A stretch of 64,000 nucleotides of DNA from Actinopolymorpha pittospori (GTDB taxonomy: Bacteria; Actinomycetota; Actinomycetes; Propionibacteriales; Actinopolymorphaceae): positions 9,424,001 through 9,488,000 of the forward strand of contig NZ_JADBEM010000001.1 of NCBI RefSeq assembly GCF_014873875.1, read 5' to 3'. The position numbers were made by a program, and so were the translations under genes. The number at the start of each line of letters is the position of its first letter. The first letter of the stretch is position 1. Below, piece by piece: positions 56,170 to 64,000 of the stretch. The notes below the pieces were generated by a model that saw only the letters and a program-made list of their open reading frames with translations, had not been told where the DNA came from and did not search any database.

Positions 56170-56754
56170 TCACGCGGGCGAGGCCGCGCCTTTGGTCGTA
56201 CCGTCCAGGAACAGCGCGACGACGGCGGCGCTGGCGGGTTCGATCCCCGCCTGCCCGCGCATGACCAACTGGAGCGCCTTTTCCAACAGGCCCCGAAACA
56301 TCTCGAACTGGATGTCGATCGGTACGTCGTCGCGCAGCGTGCCGTCGGCGACGCCCCGTGCCAGCAACGCCCGGACGGGTTGGGTGATCCTCTCGTCGAG
56401 TTCCTCGACCTCGATCTCGCCCAGATGCTTCTTACCGGTCTGCACGATGGCGGCGTACTTCGAACCGGCGGTGACGAAACCGCGGGTCAGCCGGGCGACA
56501 CCCTCCCGGACGGGGACAGCGTCGAGTTCGGCCTCGGTGATCCTGGCGCCGAGCTCGTCGAACGCCGCCCGGGCGAGTCCCTGCAGCAACGCCTCCCGGT
56601 TGGGGAAGTAGCGGTAGAGAGTGGCGCGGCCGACACCAGCGGCCTCGGCGATCTCGGCCATGCTCACGGTCTCGCCGCGTTCGGTGAGGACGATCGCCGC
56701 GGTGTCGAGGATGCCCTTCACCACGCGATCGTGCAGCGCCGGCCGTCTCACCAT
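56170..56754 (-). CDS. TetR family regulator
   Basis: 194 aa. Helix-turn-helix residues 10-55 (KGILDTAAIVLTERGETVSM, AEIAEAAGVGRATLYRYF). ATG at 56754; the next gene is divergent with 97 bp between, containing a promoter and inverted repeat. Likely represses the aldo/keto reductase. Confidence 0.9.
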   Translation of the reverse strand: MVRRPALHDRVVKGILDTAAIVLTERGETVSMAEIAEAAGVGRATLYRYFPNREALLQGLARAAFDELGARITEAELDAVPVREGVARLTRGFVTAGSKYAAIVQTGKKHLGEIEVEELDERITQPVRALLARGVADGTLRDDVPIDIQFEMFRGLLEKALQLVMRGQAGIEPASAAVVALFLDGTTKGAASPA

Positions 56755-56783
56755 GGGAGCACCCTACATGGGCGTCTCTTTCG

Positions 56784-56821
56784 TTGACATCGACGTTCCG
56801 TGTTGAGATAGTCGTGTCTCA
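56784..56821 (+). promoter_or_regulatory. Promoter and operator of aldo/keto reductase
   Basis: TTGACA (56784-56789), 17 bases, GATAGT (56807-56812). TGAGA-N8-TCTCA (56804-56821) covers the -10 and is a fit place for the divergent TetR protein. Confidence 0.6.
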
Positions 56822-56851
56822 TCCGGCTGGCTTCGAGGAAGGGCACAGCTC

Positions 56852-57817
56852 ATGGGGAAGCGCCGACTCGGCTCGACGGACATCGAGATCACGCCCATCG
56901 GACTCGGCTGCATGCAGTTCGCCGGCCCGGGAATGGTGGAGCAGTTCTATCGCGCGCTTGATCAGCCGTCCGTCACCCCGGTGGTGAAGTCGGCGCTCGA
57001 GGGCGGCATCAACTGGTTCGACACCGCGGAGATGTATGGCCGGGGCGCCTCGGAGCGCGCACTCACGACCGCGCTGCGGGAGTCCGGCGCGAGTCCGGGC
57101 ACGGTGGTGGTCGCCACGAAGTGGGCGCCGATCCTTCGTACGGCGGCGAGCATCGGGCGCACGATCGACGCCAGGATCTCCTCCCTGCAGGGCTATCCCA
57201 TCGACCTGCACCAGATCCACATGCCCTACGGCAGCCTCTCGGCCATTCCCCGGCAGGTGCGGGCCATGACCGCGCTGTGCCGCGCCGGACAGATCTCGTC
57301 GGTCGGCGTGAGCAACTTCTCCGCCCGGCAGATGAGAACGGCGAGTGCGCTCCTTCGCGGTCAGGGCCTCACCCTCGCCTCCAACCAGGTGCAGATCAGC
57401 CTGTTGAACCGGAAGATCGAGCGCAACGGCGTGCTGGAGACGGCACGCCAACTCGGCGTCACCCTGATCGCCTACTCGCCCCTGAGTTCGGGGGTCCTGA
57501 GCGGGAAGTTCCACGAGGACCCGGCGAACGTCAGGTCCCGCCCGCGAGTCCGCCGGCTCGTCGGGGGGCTGAGCCCACGAGCCCTCGCCCGTACGGCGCC
57601 GCTGGTCGACGCGCTGCGCGCGATCGCGCGGGCCCACGGCGCCACCGCGAGCCAGATCGCGCTCAGCTGGCTGACGACGTACTACGGCGAGACCGTCGTC
57701 GCGATTCCCGGCGGGACGAAGCCGCACCACGCGCAGGAGGCGGCGGCCGCGATGCATCTTCGACTCTCCGAGCGGGAGCTCGCCCAGCTCGACGAGCTGT
57801 CCCGCCCCGCCCGCTAG
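56852..57817 (+). CDS. Aldo/keto reductase
   Basis: 321 aa. Catalytic tetrad visible in NWFDTAEMYG (Asp, Tyr), VATKWAP (Lys) and LHQIHMP (His). NADPH motif region IPGGTKP near the C terminus. Reduces an aldehyde or ketone. ATG at 56852 with GAGGAAGGG. Divergent from TetR. Confidence 0.9.
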   Translation: MGKRRLGSTDIEITPIGLGCMQFAGPGMVEQFYRALDQPSVTPVVKSALEGGINWFDTAEMYGRGASERALTTALRESGASPGTVVVATKWAPILRTAASIGRTIDARISSLQGYPIDLHQIHMPYGSLSAIPRQVRAMTALCRAGQISSVGVSNFSARQMRTASALLRGQGLTLASNQVQISLLNRKIERNGVLETARQLGVTLIAYSPLSSGVLSGKFHEDPANVRSRPRVRRLVGGLSPRALARTAPLVDALRAIARAHGATASQIALSWLTTYYGETVVAIPGGTKPHHAQEAAAAMHLRLSERELAQLDELSRPAR

Positions 57818-57854
57818 GCCGGCGACGAACAGATCGGCGGGCGCCGCGGCAGCG

Positions 57855-58541
57855 TCAGCCGGGCAGGCGGGCGTCCACCACGACCGCGACACTGAACGTC
57901 GTCCCGTCCGCCTGCAGTCCGTGGCAGCCCGGCTCGCGCACCCAGGTCGCACCCGGCCAGTGACGGTAGCCGTCGACGACGTTCACGCCGCGCCCGGCGG
58001 GGATCTGGACGGCCAGGGTGTGCGGACCCTCGCCGAACGCGACATCCCCGGGCGCGTCGAGGCGCCGGCCACGGAGCAGGACCGGGCCGGTGTAGGCCGG
58101 GTCCGCGAACCACAGCGTCTTCGCGCCGTGCCATCCCTCGACCCGCTGCGGCCCCAGCCGCAGCACTCCGTCCCACGCGTCACCTCCGACGACGGCGCGT
58201 ACCGGTCCCTCGCCGACAGCGGTACCGCCGAACGGCAGGCCCGACGCGAGCGTGGCGCCGTTCGTCACCGGGCACCGGCCGGTCACCGCGGGGAAGCGCA
58301 GGTCCCGCCACAACGCGCTGGGTACCGCACCCGGTCGAGGGGTCGCGCAGATCTGGGGCTGCCGGGCACACGACTCGTCATAGGTCCGGGGCGTTCGCAG
58401 GGCATCACCGCCCGGCGTGACCACGGGCGTCGACTCGCGGACCCCCGGGCGGCTCGACTCCTCCGGCCCACCTGAGGACGACGCCGTGCAGCCACCGAGC
58501 AGACAGGTCGCGAGGACGAAGCACACTGCCGCGCGTCTCAT
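57855..58541 (-). CDS. Secreted lipoprotein of unknown function
   Basis: 228 aa. Signal RAAVCFVLATCLLGGC with lipobox Cys. The rest has four Cys residues and a beta-rich pattern (CPVTNGATLASGLPFGG, GPVLLRGRRLDAPGDVAFGEG). No known domain recognised. ATG at 58541 with AGAGGGGG. Ends 37 bp past the AKR stop, convergent. Confidence 0.65.
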   Translation of the reverse strand: MRRAAVCFVLATCLLGGCTASSSGGPEESSRPGVRESTPVVTPGGDALRTPRTYDESCARQPQICATPRPGAVPSALWRDLRFPAVTGRCPVTNGATLASGLPFGGTAVGEGPVRAVVGGDAWDGVLRLGPQRVEGWHGAKTLWFADPAYTGPVLLRGRRLDAPGDVAFGEGPHTLAVQIPAGRGVNVVDGYRHWPGATWVREPGCHGLQADGTTFSVAVVVDARLPG

Positions 58542-58691
58542 CGGGCCCCCTCTCCCGTCGACGCTCCCGCGATCACCCCAGCACAGCCGCGCACCGAACG
58601 CCACCCCACGCCCTCCCGAGGAGGGAGCCCACCGGCCCGCGTGATGAGCCGGACGCACAGGGAAGTCATTCGTCACATCGCCGACCAACTC

Positions 58692-58747
58692 TTGACATGC
58701 GCGACGATGTGAGCGCTAACATTGCACACCGGTCAGAGGTCTGACCG
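58692..58747 (+). promoter_or_regulatory. Sugar operon promoter with LacI-type and GntR-like palindromes
   Basis: TTGACA 58692-58697 as -35; TAACAT 58717-58722 as -10 (19-bp gap). TGTGAGCGCTAACA (58708-58721) is a near-perfect LacI-type palindrome on the -10. CGGTCAGA-GG-TCTGACCG (58730-58747) is a second perfect palindrome at the start point and contains GGTCTGACC, a FadR/GntR-style core. Suggests control by two regulators. Confidence 0.6.
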
Positions 58748-59057
58748 AATGTCGTCCGGACGTCACCTGAATACGGACGACAAAGCGACGACCACCTCGT
58801 CCGGCACGTTGTGGAGGTTTCGAAGGAGCGGTCTTCGCGGCATCCGGCCACGAGGACGGCGCAGGAGCGAACGACAGCGAAATAACGGGAAACGCGAGTC
58901 GCGGCGACCTCAGCGAGCGGTTTCGCGATCACTGTCACCGGGCGAGTTCCGGGTATTCCTTCATGCCGTCGCCCCTCTGACGGGCGCCACTGATGCCCCT
59001 TGCCCACAAGGCGAATCGGGCACCCGCGACCGAGTTCACCCCACCGGCGAACGACTG

Positions 59058-59126
59058 TCCGCGTCCATTCGACGTCACCGTCGGCGTCCATTCGACGTCA
59101 CCGTCCGCGTCCACGCAGAGTCACCG
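59058..59126 (+). repeat. Three tandem 23-bp repeats
   Basis: Units at 59058-59080, 59081-59103 and 59104-59126. Units 1 and 2 differ at one base; unit 3 differs in the middle (ACGCAGAG for ATTCGACG). All share GCGTCCA and TCACCG. In the leader 165 bases before the binding-protein start. Confidence 0.8.
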
Positions 59127-59290
59127 TTTCGGGTCTCTTGTCAGCCACGAACGTCAGCGACCCATGCCCACGTCACCAAACGTCGGCGCGCAGTTCCGAG
59201 TACGAGCGCCGTCTCGCATGCCGTGGCAGGCGCCGTCATGAGGACCCGATGCGTAGTCCCTTGTCGAATCCCCGAGAAAAGGCGTACCCA

Positions 59291-60691
59291 ATGATGAGAA
59301 GAAGAGGTCCCCTTGCCGTTCTCGCGGCGCTCGGCCTGACCGCGGCTCTCGCCGGATGCGGCGGCGGCAGTGGCACCGACGACGGCGCTTCTTCCGACAA
59401 GAGCCTCACGGTGTGGACTCTGGAGGAGCAGCCCGACCGACTCGCGAAGGCCAAGGCCGACGCCGCCAACTTCACCAAGAAGACGGGTGTCAAGGTCAAG
59501 CTGGTCGGCGTCAACGAGGACCAGTTCCCCCAGCTGATCACCGCGGCGTCCGCCGCCGGAACCCTCCCCGACGTCGTTGGCGCGCTCCCACTCGCCGCCG
59601 TGCGCACGATGTCGGGCAACGACCTCGTGGACACCGACGCGACCGCCGAGGTGGTCGAGGACCTCGGTCCCGACACCTTCTCCAAGTCCGCGCTCGCCCT
59701 CACCAAGGACGGCGACGAGCAGGTCGCCGTGCCAAGCGACGGCTTCCCGCTCTCGGTGATCTACCGCAAGGACCTCTTCGAGAAGGCCGGACTACCCGAA
59801 CCGAAGACCTACGCGGACATCCTGAACGCCGCGAAGAAGCTGAACGGGCCGAACATGGCGGGCTTCGTCGCGGGTGACAGCCCGAGCACGTCGTACACCC
59901 AGCAGATCTTCGAGTTCATGGCCCTCGCCAACGGGTGTGAACTCGTCGACAAGTCCGGCAAGGTCACCCTGGACAGCAAGGCCTGCGTCGACGCGTTCGA
60001 CTTCTACGGCGACCTCACGCACAACTACTCCGTGCCCGGAGCCATGGACTCCACCTCGACGAAGACCACGTACATGGCCGGCAAGGCCGCCATCACGGTC
60101 TGGGCGTCGTTCGTGCTCGACGAGATGGCCGGCCTCGTCGACGACGCGAAGCCCACCTGCCCCGAGTGCGGGGCCGACCCGCGGTTCATCGCGAAGAACA
60201 GCGGGTTCGTCACGAGCATCCAGGGTCCGGACGGCAAGGCGCCGATCGCAGGCGGCGACGTGACCTCGTGGGTGATCAGCGCCGACGCCTCGACCGACGC
60301 GGCCAAGCAGTTCGTGGAGTACTTCATGGACGAGGGCTACCTGCCCTGGCTCGACCAGGCGCCGGAGGGGAAGTTCCCCACCCGCGCCGGAACCGCGGAC
60401 GACCCGCAGAAGTTCGTCGACGGCTGGAAGAACCTCCAGGTCGGTGTGGACACCAAGGCCAAGCTGACCGACATCTACTCCCCCGAGGTCCTCGCGGACA
60501 TGCAGCACAGCGTGGACAACTTCTCCCGCTGGGGCTTTACGCAGGGACAGGGCAACCTGCTCGGGGCCATCCTGACCGAACTCCCGGTGCCGAAGGCCGT
60601 CGCCAGCCTCGCCACCGGCAAGGCTGACGGCAAGAGCACGGCCACGCAGGCCCAGAAGGCCGTCGAGTCGATCCAGGAATCGTCCCAGTGA
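59291..60691 (+). CDS. Sugar ABC transporter substrate-binding lipoprotein
   Basis: 466 aa. Signal RRRGPLAVLAALGLTAALAGC with lipobox; family 1 binding fold (SLTVWTLEEQPDRLAKAKAD, VPSDGFPLSVIYRKDLFEKAG, YMAGKAAITVWASFVLDEM). ATG at 59291 or 59294, AAAAGG upstream. Its stop overlaps the next gene as GTGA. First gene of the operon. Confidence 0.93.
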   Translation: MMRRRGPLAVLAALGLTAALAGCGGGSGTDDGASSDKSLTVWTLEEQPDRLAKAKADAANFTKKTGVKVKLVGVNEDQFPQLITAASAAGTLPDVVGALPLAAVRTMSGNDLVDTDATAEVVEDLGPDTFSKSALALTKDGDEQVAVPSDGFPLSVIYRKDLFEKAGLPEPKTYADILNAAKKLNGPNMAGFVAGDSPSTSYTQQIFEFMALANGCELVDKSGKVTLDSKACVDAFDFYGDLTHNYSVPGAMDSTSTKTTYMAGKAAITVWASFVLDEMAGLVDDAKPTCPECGADPRFIAKNSGFVTSIQGPDGKAPIAGGDVTSWVISADASTDAAKQFVEYFMDEGYLPWLDQAPEGKFPTRAGTADDPQKFVDGWKNLQVGVDTKAKLTDIYSPEVLADMQHSVDNFSRWGFTQGQGNLLGAILTELPVPKAVASLATGKADGKSTATQAQKAVESIQESSQ

Positions 60692-61707
60692 CGCAGCCAA
60701 CCGCCTCCGGCGGCACCGGGCTCGCCCCGGTGCCGCCGGACCAGCCCAGCACCTCCGCCCGCCGGGTCAAGCCCGGCGCCATGCGCCGCAGCGAGGCGCG
60801 CACGGGAATCGGCCTGATCGCGCCGACCGTCCTCATCGTCCTCGCGGTCGTCGTCCTTCCCATCGTGTGGAGCATCTCGCTGGCCTTCCAGCGGGTCCGG
60901 CTGATCAACCTGCGCTCGGCCGGGCTCTTCGGGGACTACAGCCTGCGCAACTTCGAGCGCGTGTTCTCCTCCCCCGGCTTCGTCGAGACGCTGCTGACGA
61001 CGCTCGCCTACTCGGTGCTGGGTACGGCGTGTTCGATCGGGCTCGGTCTGGTGGCCTCGCTCGCGCTGCGCCGGAAGTTCCGTGGCCGCGGCTTCGTACG
61101 TTCGGTGATGCTGCTTCCCTACGTCGCGCCCATCGTGGCCGTCACCTTCGTCTGGCAGACCATGCTGAGCCCGCAGTTCGGCGTCCTCAACTACTGGGGC
61201 CAGCACCTGCTCGGCTGGTCCAAGCCGGTCGCCTTCCTCAGCGAGAAGTCCAACGACCTGTCGCTGTTCGGTCTGCACGTCCCGGTCCCGACGGCGCTGC
61301 TCACGGTCATCGCGTTCGAGGCGTGGCGGCAGTTTCCCTTCGCCTTCCTGTTCCTCACGGCCCGGATGCAGGCGATCCCGGCGTCCCTGGAGGAGGCCGC
61401 ACGGGTCGACGGCGCCACGGTCTCCCAGCGGTTCCGGCACATCGTGTGGCCGCAACTGCTGCCCACGATCGCGGTCCTCTCGGTGCTGCGGTTCATCTGG
61501 ACGTTCACGAGCTTCGACGACATCTACCTACTGACCGGCGGTGGCGCCGGTACGGAGGTCATCAGCGTGCGCGTCTACAACTTCCTCACCGGGCGCGGCG
61601 ACATCGGTCTGGCCTCGGCGCAGGCCCTGATCATCGCGGTCGTGCTCGCGGTGATGGTCGGCGTCTACCTCAGGATGTTCGGTCGGCGGGAGGAGGACCT
61701 GTCATGA
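60688..61707 (+). CDS. Sugar ABC transporter permease (MalF type)
   Basis: 339 aa, six helices starting IGLIAPTVLIVLAVVVLPIV; EAA loop LEEAARVDGATVSQRFRHIVWP. GTGA overlap with the binding protein and ATGA overlap with the next permease. Confidence 0.94.
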   Translation: MTQPTASGGTGLAPVPPDQPSTSARRVKPGAMRRSEARTGIGLIAPTVLIVLAVVVLPIVWSISLAFQRVRLINLRSAGLFGDYSLRNFERVFSSPGFVETLLTTLAYSVLGTACSIGLGLVASLALRRKFRGRGFVRSVMLLPYVAPIVAVTFVWQTMLSPQFGVLNYWGQHLLGWSKPVAFLSEKSNDLSLFGLHVPVPTALLTVIAFEAWRQFPFAFLFLTARMQAIPASLEEAARVDGATVSQRFRHIVWPQLLPTIAVLSVLRFIWTFTSFDDIYLLTGGGAGTEVISVRVYNFLTGRGDIGLASAQALIIAVVLAVMVGVYLRMFGRREEDLS

Positions 61708-62639
61708 CGACGACGAACACCCGCCCGGCGGCGCTGGACAAGGGCGGCCGACGCCGGCGGCCCAGCGCCTTCACCCGGGACCGGTTCGAGAACGGCTTCT
61801 TCGGCGTCGCGCGCTGGGTGGTCATCGTAGGACTCGTGATCGTCACGGTCTTCCCGTTCTACTACATGGTGCTGCTGTCGATCCGCACGCTCGGCGACGT
61901 CCTGGGCAACCCCGGCGCGCTCTGGGTCGATGTCGGCGAACTCAGCCTGAAGGCCTACACCCGCGTTCTCGCACCGGTCGCCTCCGGCGGCGAGGGGTTC
62001 CTCGGCTTCATGCGCAACAGCGCGCTGCTGGCCGTGGGCACCGTCGTCCTCACGCTGGCGGTGTCGATCCCCGGTTCCTACGCCGTGAGTCGGCTGCGCT
62101 TCTTCGGCCGCCGGCACATCAGCGCGTTGTTCCTCGCGGTGTACCTCTTCCCGAGCATCCTGCTCGCCGTTCCCCTCTTCGTGTTCTTCACCCGGGTGGG
62201 GATGCGCGGCTCGCTCGTCGCGGTGTTGCTGGTGTACGTGTCGCAGACGGTGGCCGTCTCCATCTACATGCTGCGCAACTACTTCCAGACCATCCCGGTG
62301 AGCCTGGAGGAGGCGGCGGCACTCGACGGCTGCAGCCGGCTCGGCACCATGCGGCGCATCAGCCTTCCCCTCGCGATGCCGGCCATCGTCGCCAACGGCC
62401 TGTTCGTGTTCATGGCCGCCTGGAACGAGTTCCTGTTCGCGTTGCTCTTCCTCGTGGACAACCGGGACCGCTGGACGGTCTCGCTCGGGCTGTCCCAGCT
62501 GACCGGCAACAGCATCGAGATCCCCACCACGGTGCTCATGGCAGCATCAGTGATAACCACGATTCCGATCATCGTCATCTTCTTCGCGAGTGAGCGCCTG
62601 CTGACCGAGGGCCTCACGAGCGGGGCCGAGAAGGGCTGA
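61704..62639 (+). CDS. Sugar ABC transporter permease (MalG type)
   Basis: 311 aa, six helices; EAA loop LEEAAALDGCSRLGTMRRISLP. AGGAGG ribosome site inside the previous gene. No ATPase gene follows, so it relies on a shared one. Confidence 0.94.
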   Translation: MTTTNTRPAALDKGGRRRRPSAFTRDRFENGFFGVARWVVIVGLVIVTVFPFYYMVLLSIRTLGDVLGNPGALWVDVGELSLKAYTRVLAPVASGGEGFLGFMRNSALLAVGTVVLTLAVSIPGSYAVSRLRFFGRRHISALFLAVYLFPSILLAVPLFVFFTRVGMRGSLVAVLLVYVSQTVAVSIYMLRNYFQTIPVSLEEAAALDGCSRLGTMRRISLPLAMPAIVANGLFVFMAAWNEFLFALLFLVDNRDRWTVSLGLSQLTGNSIEIPTTVLMAASVITTIPIIVIFFASERLLTEGLTSGAEKG

Positions 62640-62716
62640 GCGGGCACACCCCGCCCGCCACGCCCCGACCACCCGCCGTCGAGGCCTCCACCATCACTAT
62701 CCGAAGGGCACTGTGC

Positions 62717-63877
62717 ATGCGCATCGAGAGCGTCACCCCGATCTTCGTCGACCGTTACCTGTTCGTGGAGATCAGGACCGACACCGGGCTCGTCGGGCTG
62801 GGCGAGTCGGGCGCCTGGGGTTTCCAGGAGGGCACCGCGGCGACCGTCGAACGCTTCGCCGAGTACCTGGTCGGACAGGACCCGCTCAAGATCGAGCACC
62901 ACTGGCAGTACCTCTACCGGTGGACCCATTTCCGCGGCTCCGTCGTCATGGGCGCCGTGAGCGCGATCGACATCGCCTTGTGGGACATCGCCGGCAAGCA
63001 CTTCGAGACACCGGTCCACCAACTCCTGGGCGGCAAGGTCCGAGACCGTGCCCGGGTCTACTACCACGTCTTCGGCGAGACCACCGACGAGCTGTGTGAG
63101 GGCATCGCCGCGGCCCGCGGTGAGGGCTACACCGCCGTCGGCCACCTCACGCCGTTCGTCGACGCGCCGCGCGACGAGAGCTACTTCGAGACCCACGTCC
63201 GCAAGATCGAGAACGCCGCCGCGTCCGTCGCGCGCTACCGCGAGGTCGCGGGCACCGACGTCGACCTGTGCATCGAGATCCACCGCCGGCTCGCACCGTA
63301 CGAGGCGGTCCAGCTCGGCCTCGCGATCCAGGAGTACACGCCGCTGTTCCTCGAGGACCCGGTGCTTCCCGACAACATCGACGAGATGGCCTACGTCGCC
63401 TCGAAGATCAACATCCCGATCGCGACCGGCGAGCGGTACACCTCGCACTGGGAGTTCCAGATGCTGCTCGCCCGCGGCGGTGCGCAGATGGTCCGCCCGG
63501 ACGTCTGCCTGGTCGGCGGCATCACCGGCGCCCGCAAGATCGCCGCGATCGCCGAGGCCTCACACGTCGGCGTGGTCCCGCACAACCCGCTCAGCCCCGT
63601 CTCCACCGCGGCGTGCCTGCAGATCGCCGCGACGGCGCCGAACTTCGTCCTGCAGGAGTTCCCCAACGAGACCTGGGGTTCGGCCGGTGACATGCGTCCG
63701 GACCCCGCCAAGCTCGTCACCGGCGCGGCCCTGCACGACGGCGAGGGCTTCGTCCACATCAGCGATGAACCAGGCATCGGCGTAGCACTCCAGGCCGACG
63801 CCGAGCAGCGCTACCCTTACCGCAAGCGTCAGATCCTCACGCGTCTGCACGTCGACGGGTCGGTGGTGGATCAGTAG
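62717..63877 (+). CDS. Mandelate racemase/enolase-superfamily sugar acid dehydratase
   Basis: 386 aa. Cap domain then barrel: metal ligands in LCIEIHRRL (Glu), FLEDPVLPDN (Glu) and IATGERYTS (Glu); catalytic His in VVPHNPLSPVS, like the D-galactonate/D-mannonate dehydratase group. Dehydrates an aldonic acid to a 2-keto-3-deoxy acid. ATG at 62717 with AAGGG. 77 bp after the permease; same operon, so the importer may bring in a sugar acid. Confidence 0.88.
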   Translation: MRIESVTPIFVDRYLFVEIRTDTGLVGLGESGAWGFQEGTAATVERFAEYLVGQDPLKIEHHWQYLYRWTHFRGSVVMGAVSAIDIALWDIAGKHFETPVHQLLGGKVRDRARVYYHVFGETTDELCEGIAAARGEGYTAVGHLTPFVDAPRDESYFETHVRKIENAAASVARYREVAGTDVDLCIEIHRRLAPYEAVQLGLAIQEYTPLFLEDPVLPDNIDEMAYVASKINIPIATGERYTSHWEFQMLLARGGAQMVRPDVCLVGGITGARKIAAIAEASHVGVVPHNPLSPVSTAACLQIAATAPNFVLQEFPNETWGSAGDMRPDPAKLVTGAALHDGEGFVHISDEPGIGVALQADAEQRYPYRKRQILTRLHVDGSVVDQ

Positions 63878-63904
63878 CCCTACCCCGTCTACGGAGAGAA
63901 TGCG

Positions 63905-64000
63905 ATGAACCGCCGGGTGACCATGTCTGACGTGGCGAAACTCGCCGGAGTTTCCCATCAGACGGTCTCGCGCGTCCTCAACGAACCCGGCCGGGTCACC
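63905..64000 (+). CDS. LacI family regulator, 5' part
   Basis: Only 32 codons before the window ends: VTMSDVAKLAGVSHQTVSRV then LNEPGRVT, the LacI-family helix-turn-helix. GGAGA upstream of ATG 63905. Directly follows the dehydratase, so the natural regulator of this operon through the AGCGCT site at 58708-58721. Confidence 0.9.
   Translation, partial: MNRRVTMSDVAKLAGVSHQTVSRVLNEPGRVT

Larger units (their letters stand above)
58542..59290. other. 749-bp region: promoter and long leader of second sugar operon
   Basis: Holds TTGACA (58692-58697), two palindromes (58708-58721, 58730-58747) and a 23-bp tandem repeat (59058-59126). From the likely start point near 58730 the leader would be about 560 bases. 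One frame is open from 58722 to 59294 but is Arg/Ser-rich with no recognisable domain, so I do not call it a gene. Confidence 0.5.

Noticed and set aside
59058..59126. CRISPR array
   Set aside because: Repeats are directly tandem without spacers and only three units; no cas genes.
58722..59294. 190-codon frame in the sugar operon leader
   Set aside because: Arg/Ser-rich with no recognisable domain or ribosome site; spans the tandem repeats.

Overview
The window is very GC-rich DNA with mostly G/C third codon positions, GTG and TTG starts, many 4-bp ATGA or GTGA gene overlaps and several leaderless GTG starts. Gene content (SARP/AfsR-type regulator, F420-type LLM oxidoreductase, Ddn-like protein, DUF222-HNH protein, ECF41 sigma factor, sugar ABC importers without their own ATPase) fits a free-living soil actinomycete, perhaps Propionibacteriales-like; the genus cannot be told from the sequence. 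No rRNA, tRNA, CRISPR array or prophage was seen.

Layout: 1-713 is the 3' part of an ECF41 sigma factor. 760-10709 is a catabolic locus: a DmpA-type peptidase, a minus-strand operon (MFS importer, alpha/beta hydrolase, isochorismatase-like amidase, ACMSD-type decarboxylase, aldehyde dehydrogenase, hydantoinase-like amidohydrolase) and a divergent asparaginase-GntR pair sharing a short promoter with a palindromic operator candidate. 10771-15743 is an accessory patch: a frameshifted LigT-like gene, a glycosyltransferase, an IS607-family element with dead tnpA but intact tnpB, a NIPSNAP protein and a low-GC HAD phosphatase that looks transferred. 15809-21869 holds a zinc-finger/HTH protein with twin palindromes, a membrane alpha/beta hydrolase and metH preceded by a probable S-adenosylhomocysteine riboswitch.

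21973-35192 holds a frameshifted DUF222-HNH protein, a SoxR-type regulator divergent from ABM/Ddn-like oxidoreductases, hemerythrin, pirin, GNAT and AhpD proteins, a DrrAB-like exporter with 11-bp-spaced direct repeats in its promoter, a convergent SARP-BTAD-NB-ARC regulator and a secreted NlpC/P60-type protein. 35894-40685 has an MFS exporter, an LLM oxidoreductase, a Tat-exported GH5 hydrolase and a phosphotransferase. 41304-48023 is a carbohydrate locus: a sugar ABC importer divergent from an oxidoreductase, a sugar isomerase and a zinc alcohol dehydrogenase, with an AGCGCT-core LacI-type site between. 48152-58541 is a mixed region (CapA-like lipoprotein, TetR/methyltransferase, FUSC transporter, TetR/aldo-keto reductase, small proteins). 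58692-64000 is a second sugar locus (SBP, two permeases, enolase-superfamily dehydratase, start of a LacI regulator) with a long leader carrying two palindromes and a 23-bp tandem repeat.

Several otherwise good genes carry single-base frameshifts (LigT, tnpA, DUF222-HNH, alpha/beta hydrolase at 28305), some in short homopolymers, so sequencing error and real decay must be told apart.
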